Shown piece by piece: positions 19,674 through 26,685 of a stretch of DNA of 64,000 bases (the stretch's first letter is position 1; every line of letters begins with the position of its first letter). The stretch spans positions 1 to 64,000 of the forward strand of contig CAKSAM010000005.1 in the NCBI GenBank assembly GCA_934436245.1. Direction: 5' to 3'. The position numbers were made by a program, and so were the translations under genes. Below the pieces are notes generated by a model that was not told the origin of the DNA, ran no database searches, and saw only the letters and a program-made list of their open reading frames with translations. The stretch comes from an uncultured Acetatifactor sp. Its GTDB lineage: Bacteria > Bacillota > Clostridia > Lachnospirales > Lachnospiraceae.

Positions 19674-20325
19674 TGTTTTTCTCCTCTTTTTTCGTACTCA
19701 GTGTCACTCCGTCACCCACTGGCAAAATCACGGTTTCCAAGCCTGGGTGATGTTTTAATTCATACAGATATTCCCTCATTCTCGCATGTATGGTCCGGTT
19801 CCGTCTCGTCACGGCGAAACGGGACTCTATGATGTCACCGTCCTGTAATACATTATCCGAGATCAAAAGCCCGGAAGGTGATAGCAACCGCAGAATATCC
19901 GGAAGGAAATGAATATACTGTCCCTTCGCGGCATCCATAAAAATCACGTCGTAAGTGCCGTCCAGCCCCTTGAGGATTTCCGCAGCATCTCCCTCCAGCA
20001 GAGTAATCCGTTCCTCTCTCCCTGCTTTGCGGAAATTTTCTTTCGCAATGGGGATTCTTTTTTCATATTTTTCAATTGTAGTGATATGACAGTCCGCCGG
20101 TGCATATTCACTCATCAGTAACGCAGAAAAGCCGATGGCTGTCCCGACTTCCAGGATGCTCTTCGGCTTTGTATAGGTCAGTAAAAATTTTAACAGACTT
20201 TGCATTGATCTGCGTATGATCGGAACCTGTGTCTTTAGCGCATATTTTTCAATCTCGTTCAGCCACGCCGGATTCCCACTGTCCAGGGAATCAATAAATG
20301 CGGACATTCTTTCATCTATGATCAT
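19663..20325 (-). CDS. trmR: tRNA 5-hydroxyuridine O-methyltransferase, TrmR type
   Basis: This class I SAM-dependent O-methyltransferase (about 220 residues) has the SAM-binding motif SILEVGTAIGFSALL near residue 57 and the motif YDVIFMDAAKGQYIHFLP near 125-140, typical of the catechol-OMT-like family that includes Bacillus TrmR (YrrM). The predicted reaction is methylation of 5-hydroxyuridine to 5-methoxyuridine at the tRNA wobble base. I choose the ATG at MIIDERMSAFI because GGAG stands six bases before it. The 3' end overlaps the trhP start by 11 bases, implying translational coupling of the hydroxylase and methylase. It follows the mltG-like gene, as in the Bacillus yrrL-yrrM order. Confidence 0.85.
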   Translation of the reverse strand: MIIDERMSAFIDSLDSGNPAWLNEIEKYALKTQVPIIRRSMQSLLKFLLTYTKPKSILEVGTAIGFSALLMSEYAPADCHITTIEKYEKRIPIAKENFRKAGREERITLLEGDAAEILKGLDGTYDVIFMDAAKGQYIHFLPDILRLLSPSGLLISDNVLQDGDIIESRFAVTRRNRTIHARMREYLYELKHHPGLETVILPVGDGVTLSTKKEEKNNDI

Positions 20326-20376
20326 ACTAACTCCATTCCACAAACGCTTCCTGCGCCGAAAGATGTTCGATAACTA

Positions 20377-20829
20377 TTATTCCTCGACGCTCCCGGTCTC
20401 CTGTGTCTCTCCGGTGACTGCAATGCCATTGTCTATGGTCTCTACTGTCTCTTCTGTTGTATTTTCCGGATTTCCGCCCATGACCTCCATCATTTCTTCC
20501 GCTGTCATTGCTGTGCTCAGTTCATAGGTTCCGGGTTTCCACTCCTTCTTATATTCAGATAGCAGATACTGTAATGCAAAAAGTCTGCCATCTCTTACCA
20601 GTCCTTTTTCCTGCATAGCTGCACCTATCTCAGTTGCGGACATATCAGAAGTCAGGGTTACGGTAACTTTTCGTCCCTCGCCGCTGGAAATTGCCGGTTC
20701 CGTGAAAATGCGATAACCGTAGTCATAGCATTTAGATGCCCCGGTGTAAACCAGATATACCACAGCCACTGCAAATACCACCTTTAAGATGGCTCCTAAT
20801 ACCGCACCTGCCAAATTTGCTGCTTTCAT
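20377..20829 (-). CDS. MltG/YceG-like protein lacking the catalytic domain
   Basis: This 150-residue protein has one N-terminal membrane helix (about 8-30) and then an extracytoplasmic region with the LysM-like part of the MltG/YceG family (GRKVTVTLTSDMSATEIGAAMQEKGLVRDGRLFALQYLL, KPGTYELSTAMTAEEMMEVM). Full MltG proteins are about 340 residues and carry a catalytic glutamate in a domain that is absent here; this protein ends in an acidic Thr/Glu-rich tail. It cannot be a normal endolytic transglycosylase and might bind glycan or partner proteins. Position between ireB-ruvX-DUF1292 and trmR matches yrrL (mltG) of Bacillus. The stop codon lies in a TAATAGTTATC arm resembling the dispersed repeats. 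Confidence 0.8.
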   Translation of the reverse strand: MKAANLAGAVLGAILKVVFAVAVVYLVYTGASKCYDYGYRIFTEPAISSGEGRKVTVTLTSDMSATEIGAAMQEKGLVRDGRLFALQYLLSEYKKEWKPGTYELSTAMTAEEMMEVMGGNPENTTEETVETIDNGIAVTGETQETGSVEE

Positions 20830-20858
20830 GTCTTATATCCTTTCTGCCAGACATTACG

Positions 20859-20939
20859 CATTTCGAACCACACATTCGCAAAATCGTCTCTTCCGGCCAT
20901 TCCCCATTTCGAACAACACATTCGTAAAATCGTCTCTTC
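20859..20939. repeat. Tandem left-arm repeats, element copy E
   Basis: A 35-base unit beginning CATTTCGAACCACACATTCG (20859-20893) is repeated at 20905-20939 with two differences, separated by 11 bases. The unit matches the left arm of the dispersed palindromic elements (the ATTCGCAAAA-CG core), and a right-arm-like CTTTCCTTTTGC follows at about 20944. It looks like an element whose left half was duplicated. The 222-base gap between the mltG-like gene and the ylbF gene also has TTAAGCAAGCTTAA at 21001-21014 and no gene. Confidence 0.7.
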
Positions 20940-21051
20940 GAGACTTTCCTTTTGCTCATGTATGGCTTCTCGCCATATGGATTATCTCAGACAGTTCTTA
21001 TTAAGCAAGCTTAAACGATCTGTTTGAGAAAATCCACATGCTTCGAAATGC

Positions 21052-21387
21052 TCACTCAAAGTGCATCTGGTCAGTAACATAGAGTCCGATTTCCTGCATC
21101 ATACGGCAAAATGCCAGTTCTGCCGCCAGGAAATCCGATACCAGCGGATTTTCACGAAAAGCTTCATTTTCCCTGGTAAACTGATCGATCTTATCAAAGT
21201 TTGTGTCCTTATTGGTCTGCAGTTCAAAGTTCCGTGTCCGGAAATCATCGATCTGCCGCTTCAGATCCGGTTGTTCTTTTACACGTGCCAGCTGCTTCCG
21301 GTATTCCAGATAAGCATCTGTATTACGGATTGCCTGTACCATTTGTTCTACGGCCTGATTTACATTTTCGTCGGATGTAATCTTCAT
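21052..21387 (-). CDS. YlbF/YmcA family RNA-processing regulator
   Basis: This 111-residue, mostly helical acidic protein resembles the YlbF/YmcA (Com_YlbF) family: NQAVEQMVQAIRNTDAYLEYRKQLARVKEQPDLKRQIDDFRTRNFELQ, followed by DQFTRENEAFRENPLVSDFLAAELAFCRMMQEI. In Bacillus YlbF works with YmcA and YaaT in the Y-complex that directs RNase Y to polycistronic mRNAs. Here it starts 33 bases after the RNase J gene in the same direction, so it is probably co-transcribed with a different RNase. That neighbourhood supports an RNA-maturation role. It is too short and too different to assign YlbF rather than YmcA. Confidence 0.8.
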   Translation of the reverse strand: MKITSDENVNQAVEQMVQAIRNTDAYLEYRKQLARVKEQPDLKRQIDDFRTRNFELQTNKDTNFDKIDQFTRENEAFRENPLVSDFLAAELAFCRMMQEIGLYVTDQMHFE

Positions 21388-21420
21388 CTGCTTACAACCT
21401 TTCCAGCAATTGTTACCTGC

Positions 21421-23097
21421 TTATACTTCCATAATGATCGGAAGGATCATGGGACGTCTCTTCGTCTTTTTCCATACATAATCGCTGAGAACATCCTTGG
21501 TAGTGGTCTTCAGCTTGCCCCAGTCCGTAATGCCTTTATCCAGGCATGCCTGCAATGCGTCATCCACAGTGTGTCTTGCCTCCTCGATCAATTCGTCAGA
21601 TTCCTTCACATATACAAAACCTCTGGATACAATATCAGGACCTGCCACCAGTTCTCCGCTGGCTTTATCCAGACTCATAACCACGATCATAATACCATCT
21701 TCTGCCAGATGCTGTCTATCCCGTAATACAACATTTCCGACATCACCAACTCCCAGTCCATCTACCAGAATAGCACCCACAGGTACCCTGCCGCTTACTT
21801 TCGCCTTCTGCTCACTGACTTCCAGCACATCTCCGGAGGACAGGATGAAAATATTATCCTTACTGATGCCAAGGCTCTCTGCGATCTTGGCCTGTGCCTT
21901 CAGATGCTTATATTCTCCATGCACAGGTACTGCATATTTCGGATGGATCAACGTATAGATCAGCTTGATCTCTTCCTGACAGGCATGACCGGATACATGG
22001 GCATCCTGGAAAATAACGTCTGCACCCTTGCGGAGCAGCTCGTTGATGATCTTGGTAACAGACTTCTCATTGCCCGGGATGGGGTTGGAGGAAAAGATTA
22101 CGGTATCGCCCGCACCGATGGTAATCTTACGGTGCATATTATTGGCCATACGGGACAGGGCAGCCATGCTCTCGCCCTGGCTTCCAGTGGTAATGATGAC
22201 CTGCTGTTCGTCTGGATAATTTTTCATCTGATCCAGATCGACTAATGTATTTTCCGGAATGTTTATGCACTCCAGTTTAATGGCAGTATCCAGAATATTT
22301 ACCATACTGCGGCCTTCTACAGCTACTTTTCTGCCAAATTTATAGGCAGTATTGATAATCTGCTGTACACGATCCACATTGGATGCAAAGGTTGCCACAA
22401 AAATCCTGGTATTTTTATGTTCCTCAAATAAAGTATCAAAAGTCTTACCCACTGTTTTCTCAGAAGGAGTAAAACCGGGCCGCTCCGCATTGGTAGAGTC
22501 ACACATCAGTGCCAGGACACCCTTTTTACCAATTTCCGCAAAGCGTTGCAGATCAATAGCATCTCCATATACCGGAGTGTAGTCCACCTTGAAATCTCCG
22601 GTGTGCACTACAATACCGGCAGGGGAATAGATTGCCAGTGCTGCCGCATCTACGATACTGTGATTTGTCTTGATGAATTCCACGCGGAAATCACCCAGAT
22701 TGATAGACTGTCCGAACTTCACCACTTTACGCTTGGTCTTCTTCATGAGATTGTGCTCAGTCAGCTTGTTCTCAATGATTCCCATGGTCAGACGGGTCGC
22801 ATAAATAGGAACGTTAATATCCCGGAGCACATAAGGCAGAGCTCCGATATGATCCTCATGTCCATGGGTAATGACAAAACCTTTTACCTTGTCGATATTA
22901 TCCTTCAGATATGTCACATCCGGAATGACCAGATCAATTCCCAGCATATCATCTGCCGGAAAAGACAATCCGCAGTCCACCACAATAATACTGTCTTCAT
23001 ACTGGAAGGCAGTAATGTTCATACCGATCTGTTCCAGACCTCCCATGGGAATGATCTTCAGTCCTGAAACATTCATATTCTCTTTTTTCTTTTTCAA
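21421..23097 (-). CDS. rnj: Ribonuclease J
   Basis: RNase J is a metallo-beta-lactamase/beta-CASP ribonuclease with 5'-3' exo- and endonuclease activity that drives mRNA decay and rRNA maturation in Firmicutes. The metal-binding motif ITHGHEDHIGALPY is near residue 80. CDSTNAERPGFTPSE (motif 4 and CASP region), GSQGESMAALSRM and HVSGHACQEEIKLI with VPVHGEYKHLKA are further conserved sites, and the C-terminal domain follows. I place the start at a TTG behind GGAGG with eight bases spacing (MKKKKENMNVSG); the TTG 15 bases further upstream would put the ribosome site inside the gene. The leader and upstream gap are long and rich in palindromes. Confidence 0.95.
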   Translation of the reverse strand: MKKKKENMNVSGLKIIPMGGLEQIGMNITAFQYEDSIIVVDCGLSFPADDMLGIDLVIPDVTYLKDNIDKVKGFVITHGHEDHIGALPYVLRDINVPIYATRLTMGIIENKLTEHNLMKKTKRKVVKFGQSINLGDFRVEFIKTNHSIVDAAALAIYSPAGIVVHTGDFKVDYTPVYGDAIDLQRFAEIGKKGVLALMCDSTNAERPGFTPSEKTVGKTFDTLFEEHKNTRIFVATFASNVDRVQQIINTAYKFGRKVAVEGRSMVNILDTAIKLECINIPENTLVDLDQMKNYPDEQQVIITTGSQGESMAALSRMANNMHRKITIGAGDTVIFSSNPIPGNEKSVTKIINELLRKGADVIFQDAHVSGHACQEEIKLIYTLIHPKYAVPVHGEYKHLKAQAKIAESLGISKDNIFILSSGDVLEVSEQKAKVSGRVPVGAILVDGLGVGDVGNVVLRDRQHLAEDGIMIVVMSLDKASGELVAGPDIVSRGFVYVKESDELIEEARHTVDDALQACLDKGITDWGKLKTTTKDVLSDYVWKKTKRRPMILPIIMEV

Positions 23098-23389
23098 CGA
23101 ATTTACCTCCAAATTCTACACGTCTATACAGCTGTTCTTTGTGTATGTATTCCGGCGATAGAACAGGTTGTTACGCTTTGCAAAGAAAGACCTGTGATTT
23201 TCCTTCCGCTCCTTCCGGCTCTCTTCTCGAAAACTCCCGTGGAGATCAGATATCCCAGATCTTACGATTCCATCAAAATAACGGCACCTTAATGTCCTTC
23301 GTGTATTCCCTGTCACTTTAAGCACAAAACCATTATATGTTGAAATCGGCAAAGCCTACTTATCCCTCTCTGCCAATCATACAATTCAT

Positions 23390-23455
23390 GTAACTGTTCC
23401 GAACCCCATTCACAAAATCGCCTCTGCGAGGCTTTGCATGGCTCTGAATAATTAC
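23390..23455. repeat. Dispersed palindromic element, copy F
   Basis: The 66-base element starts GTAACTGTTCCGAACC and ends GGCTCTGAATAATTAC. The inner part has CATTCACAAAATCGCCTC and GAGGCTTTGCATG, which fold back on each other. It is one of the best-preserved members of the family, together with copies G and I. Confidence 0.8.
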
Positions 23456-23520
23456 CAGATTATTTATAAATATAAGACTTCCTCTCCCTTGAGGTCGTCT
23501 GTATTTATCATATATCAAGA

Positions 23521-23557
23521 CCATAAGTCTGAAACCACAACGTGCTTGCACAGGAGT
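23521..23557. repeat. Nested hairpin with GCTTGC tip
   Basis: CCATA, AAACCAC and GTGC pair in order with TATGG, GTGGTTT and GCAC around a two-base TT tip. It lies 34 bases downstream of the DUF1292 stop. No T-run follows on the minus strand, so a terminator role is doubtful. Confidence 0.6.
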
Positions 23558-23591
23558 GGTTTTATGGCTTAATGACCTGACTCAATATGAT

Positions 23592-23855
23592 CTAAACAAG
23601 ATCAATGTCCTCCAGCATATCCGCAAAAACGCCGGATACAGCCTCCAGTTCTTCATCATCAGAGACAACATCATAGATGCTCTCTTCCTCTCCATCCTGA
23701 GACATATCCTTCAGGATCAGCGCATCTCCGTCTCCCTCTTCCACATCAGTTACCAGAATATAGTTATGTCCACCGATTCTGGTCTGCTCCAGTACATAAA
23801 ATTCTACAGATTCCTCGCCTTCGGGGCAAAATGTGATCTTTTCCAATTTACTCAT
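23592..23855 (-). CDS. DUF1292 family protein (YrzB-like)
   Basis: This 87-residue very acidic protein has the DUF1292 pattern ([33 protein letters not shown], then [26 protein letters not shown]). The biochemical role is unknown. It overlaps the ruvX end as ATGA and completes the ireB-ruvX-DUF1292 trio conserved across Firmicutes (yrzL-yrrK-yrzB), so co-translation is likely. Confidence 0.9.
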   Translation of the reverse strand: MSKLEKITFCPEGEESVEFYVLEQTRIGGHNYILVTDVEEGDGDALILKDMSQDGEEESIYDVVSDDEELEAVSGVFADMLEDIDLV

Positions 23856-24295
23856 TCTGTTTCCTTTTTCTTTTCATTGTTCCTGCGGTCGAGATAGCCC
23901 TGCAGGATCAGTGTTGCCGCAATCATGTCCACATAATCCTTACGGTTTTCACGACGGATTCCTGCTTCCATCATTGTCTTGTCCGCAGCTACGGTGGTCA
24001 GTCTCTCATCCCAGAAGATGACCGGGAGACCGGTGCGGCGTTCCAGCTTTTCCTTGAACTCTTTAGTCAGTTCCACGCGGACACCTTCGGTGTCATTCAT
24101 GTTCTTGGGAAGTCCCAATACAATCTCTTCCACTTCATTAGCCACGATCAGTTCTTCAATCCTAGCCAGTGTCTGTCGTAATTTATTTTCTTCTTTGCGT
24201 CGAATAATCTCTACACCCTGCGCTGTTAAGAGCAGACTGTCGCTGATTGCCACGCCCACAGTACGTGAGCCGAAATCCAAACCCATGATACGCAT
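23852..24295 (-). CDS. ruvX: Holliday junction resolvase-like YqgF/RuvX
   Basis: This 147-residue protein has the YqgF RNase H-like fold. The first acidic motif [16 protein letters not shown] is near residue 4, [16 protein letters not shown] near 55 and [11 protein letters not shown] near 93, with the final acidic site in [13 protein letters not shown]. Members act as nucleases in pre-16S rRNA processing or as putative resolvases. GGGAGG stands six bases upstream of the ATG. It lies between ireB and the DUF1292 gene. Confidence 0.93.
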   Translation of the reverse strand: MRIMGLDFGSRTVGVAISDSLLLTAQGVEIIRRKEENKLRQTLARIEELIVANEVEEIVLGLPKNMNDTEGVRVELTKEFKEKLERRTGLPVIFWDERLTTVAADKTMMEAGIRRENRKDYVDMIAATLILQGYLDRRNNEKKKETE

Positions 24296-24318
24296 GTGGG
24301 TCCTCCCGATAGTTGTAA

Positions 24319-24582
24319 TTATTTCCAGTGTTTTGTCTTAATATACTCTGTGAGCAGTTCTTCCACCAGCTCATCCCGTTCCACCTTCATGATCAGGCTG
24401 CGGGCATTCTTGTGGCTGGTAATATAAGTGGGATCTCCACTCATAATATAACCTACGATCTGGTTCACAGGGTTATACCCCTTCTCCGTCAGTGCCTCAT
24501 ATACGGTAGAAAGCACCAGCTTCACGCCGGTCTCAGGTTCTGTCTCTACCTTGAAGTATTGTGTATTTCCTAAGTCCTGCAT
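24319..24582 (-). CDS. ireB: IreB family regulatory phosphoprotein (UPF0297)
   Basis: This 87-residue protein matches the IreB/YrzL family along its length ([39 protein letters not shown], and [15 protein letters not shown]). In Enterococcus IreB is phosphorylated by the PASTA kinase IreK and modulates cephalosporin tolerance. In this family the threonine phosphorylation sites lie in the N-terminal part, and [10 protein letters not shown] here offers candidates. It heads the ireB-ruvX-DUF1292 operon, with its own promoter reaching into the end of mtaB. Confidence 0.92.
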   Translation of the reverse strand: MQDLGNTQYFKVETEPETGVKLVLSTVYEALTEKGYNPVNQIVGYIMSGDPTYITSHKNARSLIMKVERDELVEELLTEYIKTKHWK

Positions 24583-24615
24583 ACAATCCTCTTATTCTGC
24601 TTTAATGCAATTTCT

Positions 24616-24686
24616 GTAACTATTCAGAGCACCATTCGCAAAACCGCCGCTGTGCAGCTCCTTTTTGCACGGCTCTGAATTGTTGC
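24616..24686. repeat. Dispersed palindromic element, copy G
   Basis: Starts GTAACTATTCAGAGC and ends GGCTCTGAATTGTTGC, with the inner core CCATTCGCAAAACCGC facing CTCCTTTTTGCACGG. It lies in the leader of ireB, between promoter and gene, so it should be transcribed with the operon. Confidence 0.8.
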
Positions 24687-24706
24687 AAATCTTTCCGTTA
24701 TGCCTT

Positions 24707-24735
24707 ATATTAACGCATTTACCTTGAAAATTCAA
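24707..24735 (-). promoter_or_regulatory. Promoter of the ireB-ruvX-DUF1292 operon
   Basis: On the minus strand TTGAAT (24730-24735), 17 bases, TAATAT (24707-24712). The -35 overlaps the mtaB stop codon. The predicted leader of about 115 bases contains the whole of palindrome copy G. Confidence 0.65.
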
Positions 24736-26186
24736 GTGGTGATAGTGTCAATCGTAACAATCTCATCTGTCAGGAATCCCTGCACTTTGCCGAGGACAAC
24801 AGTATTGGTGCAAAGATTCTTATTTTTTTCCAAAGGTATCGCCACTTTGACATAATCCACCGTATGTCCCAGCAGATACTCTTTTCCATGGATCTGTTTT
24901 GTCTCTTCCAAGAGCACTTCCGCTTCCCGTCCCACGTAATGTGCCCGAAACTGCTTCGACTGCTCCTTCTCCATGGACAGAAGCTCCGCACTCCGCATGG
25001 TCTTCACAGGATCAGGCACCTGCTCCGGCATCACGGCCGCTTTGGTTCCGGCTCTTTTGGAATATTTAAAAATATGCATTTCAAAAAAACGGATCCTGTC
25101 CAGGAATGCTTTTGTCTCAGCAAATTCCTCTTCCGTCTCTCCGGGGAATCCTACAATAACATCTGTAGTGACAGCCGGATGATCAAATACCTTACGCAGC
25201 AATGCGACGCTCTCTGCATACTCCTCTGCAGTATACTTACGATTCATGCGGCGCAGGGTGGCATCACAGCCACTCTGTAAGGACAGATGGAAATGAGGAC
25301 ATAGCTTCGGCAGTGCCGCCATCCGGTCCGCAGTCTCTTCGGTAATGATCCGGGGCTCCAGAGAACCGATGCGGATACGTTCAATGCCTTCAATGTCATG
25401 GATCCGTTCCAACAGATCGATCAGTTTGCTGCTGCCGGAGTAATCTCTTCTTTCCTCATCTTCTTTTAATACAGAGACACTTTCGCCCCGCTTCCAGGCT
25501 CCCTCATCGAAATCAATGCCATAAGAACTGATATGGATACCTGTCAGTACGATCTCCCGGTAACCGTTCTTCGCCATGCCGGTGATCTCCCGGATGATAT
25601 CTTCCGCTCTGCGGCTACGGACCCTGCCTCTAGCATAGGGGATGACACAGTAAGAGCAGAACTGATTGCATCCGTCCTGAATTTTAATATAGGCACGGGT
25701 GTGCTCTGCCGTCTGTTTCAGAGTCATTTCTTCGTATTCTGCGGTATGGTTAATATCGATGACAGTAGTGTCATGCAGAGTCTTGTCCACACCATGTCCG
25801 GAATTTTCTGCATTCTCCGCCACCGCATCTTCCTGTTCCAGATCCCGTAAATATTCCTCAAGAATGGATGCCAGATCCTTCTTGCGGTTATTGCCGATCG
25901 CCAGATCAATACAGGGGTCCTGCTCCACATCTTCTCTTCCGGTCTGTACATAACAGCCCACAGCTACTACCAGAGCATCCGGGTTTTTCTGTTTTGCCCG
26001 ATGAAGCATCTGTCTGCTTTTCCGGTCTGCAATATTGGTAACTGTGCAGGTATTTACGATGTAAATATCTGCGATTTCATCAAATGGTACAATAGTATAA
26101 CCTTTTTCTTGTAACATTTGTTGCATTACTTCTATTTCATAGGAATTAACCTTACATCCAAGGTTGTGTAATGCTACACTTTTCAT
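24732..26186 (-). CDS. mtaB: tRNA t6A37 methylthiotransferase MtaB
   Basis: This 484-residue radical-SAM enzyme adds a methylthio group to N6-threonylcarbamoyladenosine at tRNA position 37. In order: the N-terminal UPF0004 domain with its own cluster cysteines (NLGCKVN, VNTCTVTN, VGCYVQTG), the radical-SAM cluster motif CNQFCSYC near residue 175, and a C-terminal TRAM domain. GCKVNSYE at the start and RGRVRSR after the cluster are typical of MtaB rather than MiaB. It belongs downstream of rsmE in the Bacillus hrcA cluster (yqeV); here nifS-thiI and the HPr-like gene lie between them. Its 5' end faces the HPr-like gene. Confidence 0.93.
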   Translation of the reverse strand: MKSVALHNLGCKVNSYEIEVMQQMLQEKGYTIVPFDEIADIYIVNTCTVTNIADRKSRQMLHRAKQKNPDALVVAVGCYVQTGREDVEQDPCIDLAIGNNRKKDLASILEEYLRDLEQEDAVAENAENSGHGVDKTLHDTTVIDINHTAEYEEMTLKQTAEHTRAYIKIQDGCNQFCSYCVIPYARGRVRSRRAEDIIREITGMAKNGYREIVLTGIHISSYGIDFDEGAWKRGESVSVLKEDEERRDYSGSSKLIDLLERIHDIEGIERIRIGSLEPRIITEETADRMAALPKLCPHFHLSLQSGCDATLRRMNRKYTAEEYAESVALLRKVFDHPAVTTDVIVGFPGETEEEFAETKAFLDRIRFFEMHIFKYSKRAGTKAAVMPEQVPDPVKTMRSAELLSMEKEQSKQFRAHYVGREAEVLLEETKQIHGKEYLLGHTVDYVKVAIPLEKNKNLCTNTVVLGKVQGFLTDEIVTIDTITT

Positions 26187-26219
26187 AGGATTCCTCTCTT
26201 TTTTTGTATTGTTTTCGTC

Positions 26220-26248
26220 TTGACTTTTGACCGCTCACCCATTAATAT
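26220..26248 (+). promoter_or_regulatory. Promoter of the HPr-like gene
   Basis: TTGACT (26220-26225), 17 bases, TAATAT (26243-26248), 41 bases upstream of the ATG. This is a clean sigma-A-type promoter. Confidence 0.85.
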
Positions 26249-26288
26249 GAAGTCAGAAGGTATGACACACATTAAGGAGGTAGTCAAC

Positions 26289-26519
26289 ATGAAGACAGTT
26301 CAGATTTCTTTAAATTCTATTGATAAGGTAAAATCTTTCGTAAACGATATTACTAAGTTCGATTATGATTTCGATCTTGTATCTGGCAGATACGTTATTG
26401 ATGCTAAATCCATCATGGGTATCTTCAGCCTGGATCTTTCCAAGCCTATCGACCTGAACATCCATGCAGAGGATGGCGCAGATGAGGTCCTGGAAGTATT
26501 AAAGCCTTATCTGGTATAA
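26289..26519 (+). CDS. HPr/Crh-like protein without the phosphocarrier histidine
   Basis: This 76-residue protein aligns with the HPr fold of the PTS (VSGRYVIDAKSIMGIFSLDL corresponds to the strand and helix with the regulatory serine of HPr). The segment that should read GIHARPA around His15 is instead NSIDKVKSF, so no active-site histidine is present. The KSIMG motif is intact, with Ser41 in the place of HPr Ser46. This is the pattern of Crh, which is phosphorylated only at that serine and serves catabolite repression with CcpA. The start follows AAGGAGG by eight bases; a longer frame upstream has no ribosome site. It is a single-gene unit with its own promoter and terminator, the only plus-strand gene in the first 60 kb. 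Confidence 0.85.
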   Translation: MKTVQISLNSIDKVKSFVNDITKFDYDFDLVSGRYVIDAKSIMGIFSLDLSKPIDLNIHAEDGADEVLEVLKPYLV

Positions 26520-26560
26520 GTTACCGATTCGGAATACCGAATACATAACGAAACAGGAAA

Positions 26561-26597
26561 CACCTTGAGAGACGCAATCCTCTCAGGGTGTTTTTTT
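26561..26597 (+). terminator. Terminator of the HPr-like gene
   Basis: CACCTTGAGAG and CTCTCAGGGTG pair around eight bases and are followed by T7. Confidence 0.92.
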
Positions 26598-26605
26598 GTG
26601 CAGTT

Positions 26606-26660
26606 CTCAAAAAAGTAACTATTCAGCTTCCGGGATTCTCCTGTTCTGAATAGTTACTTT
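26606..26660 (-). terminator. Palindrome copy H acting as thiI terminator
   Basis: Perfect 15-base arms AAAGTAACTATTCAG (26612-26626) and CTGAATAGTTACTTT (26646-26660). On the minus strand the hairpin is followed by T6, so it can end the thiI transcript. It has the ends of the dispersed palindromic family with a minimal interior. Confidence 0.7.
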
Positions 26661-26685
26661 CAATGCGTTCCGTCTGAATTCTCAC

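Larger units (their letters stand above)
23098..23591. other. Gene-free stretch between DUF1292 and rnj
   Basis: This 494-base stretch holds two palindromic elements (23390-23455 and 23521-23557) and a TATAAT at 23332-23337 on the minus strand that could be the rnj -10 box, which would give a leader of roughly 230 bases. No -35 of quality is seen. Short open frames here lack ribosome sites and look accidental. Confidence 0.6.

Noticed and set aside
20859..20939. Possible CRISPR-like repeats
   Set aside because: Only two units with an 11-base gap, and the unit matches dispersed palindrome arms elsewhere. No cas genes.
23116..23352. Minus-strand 78-codon open frame upstream of rnj
   Set aside because: No ribosome site and an Arg-rich sequence of no family; it lies in the probable rnj leader.
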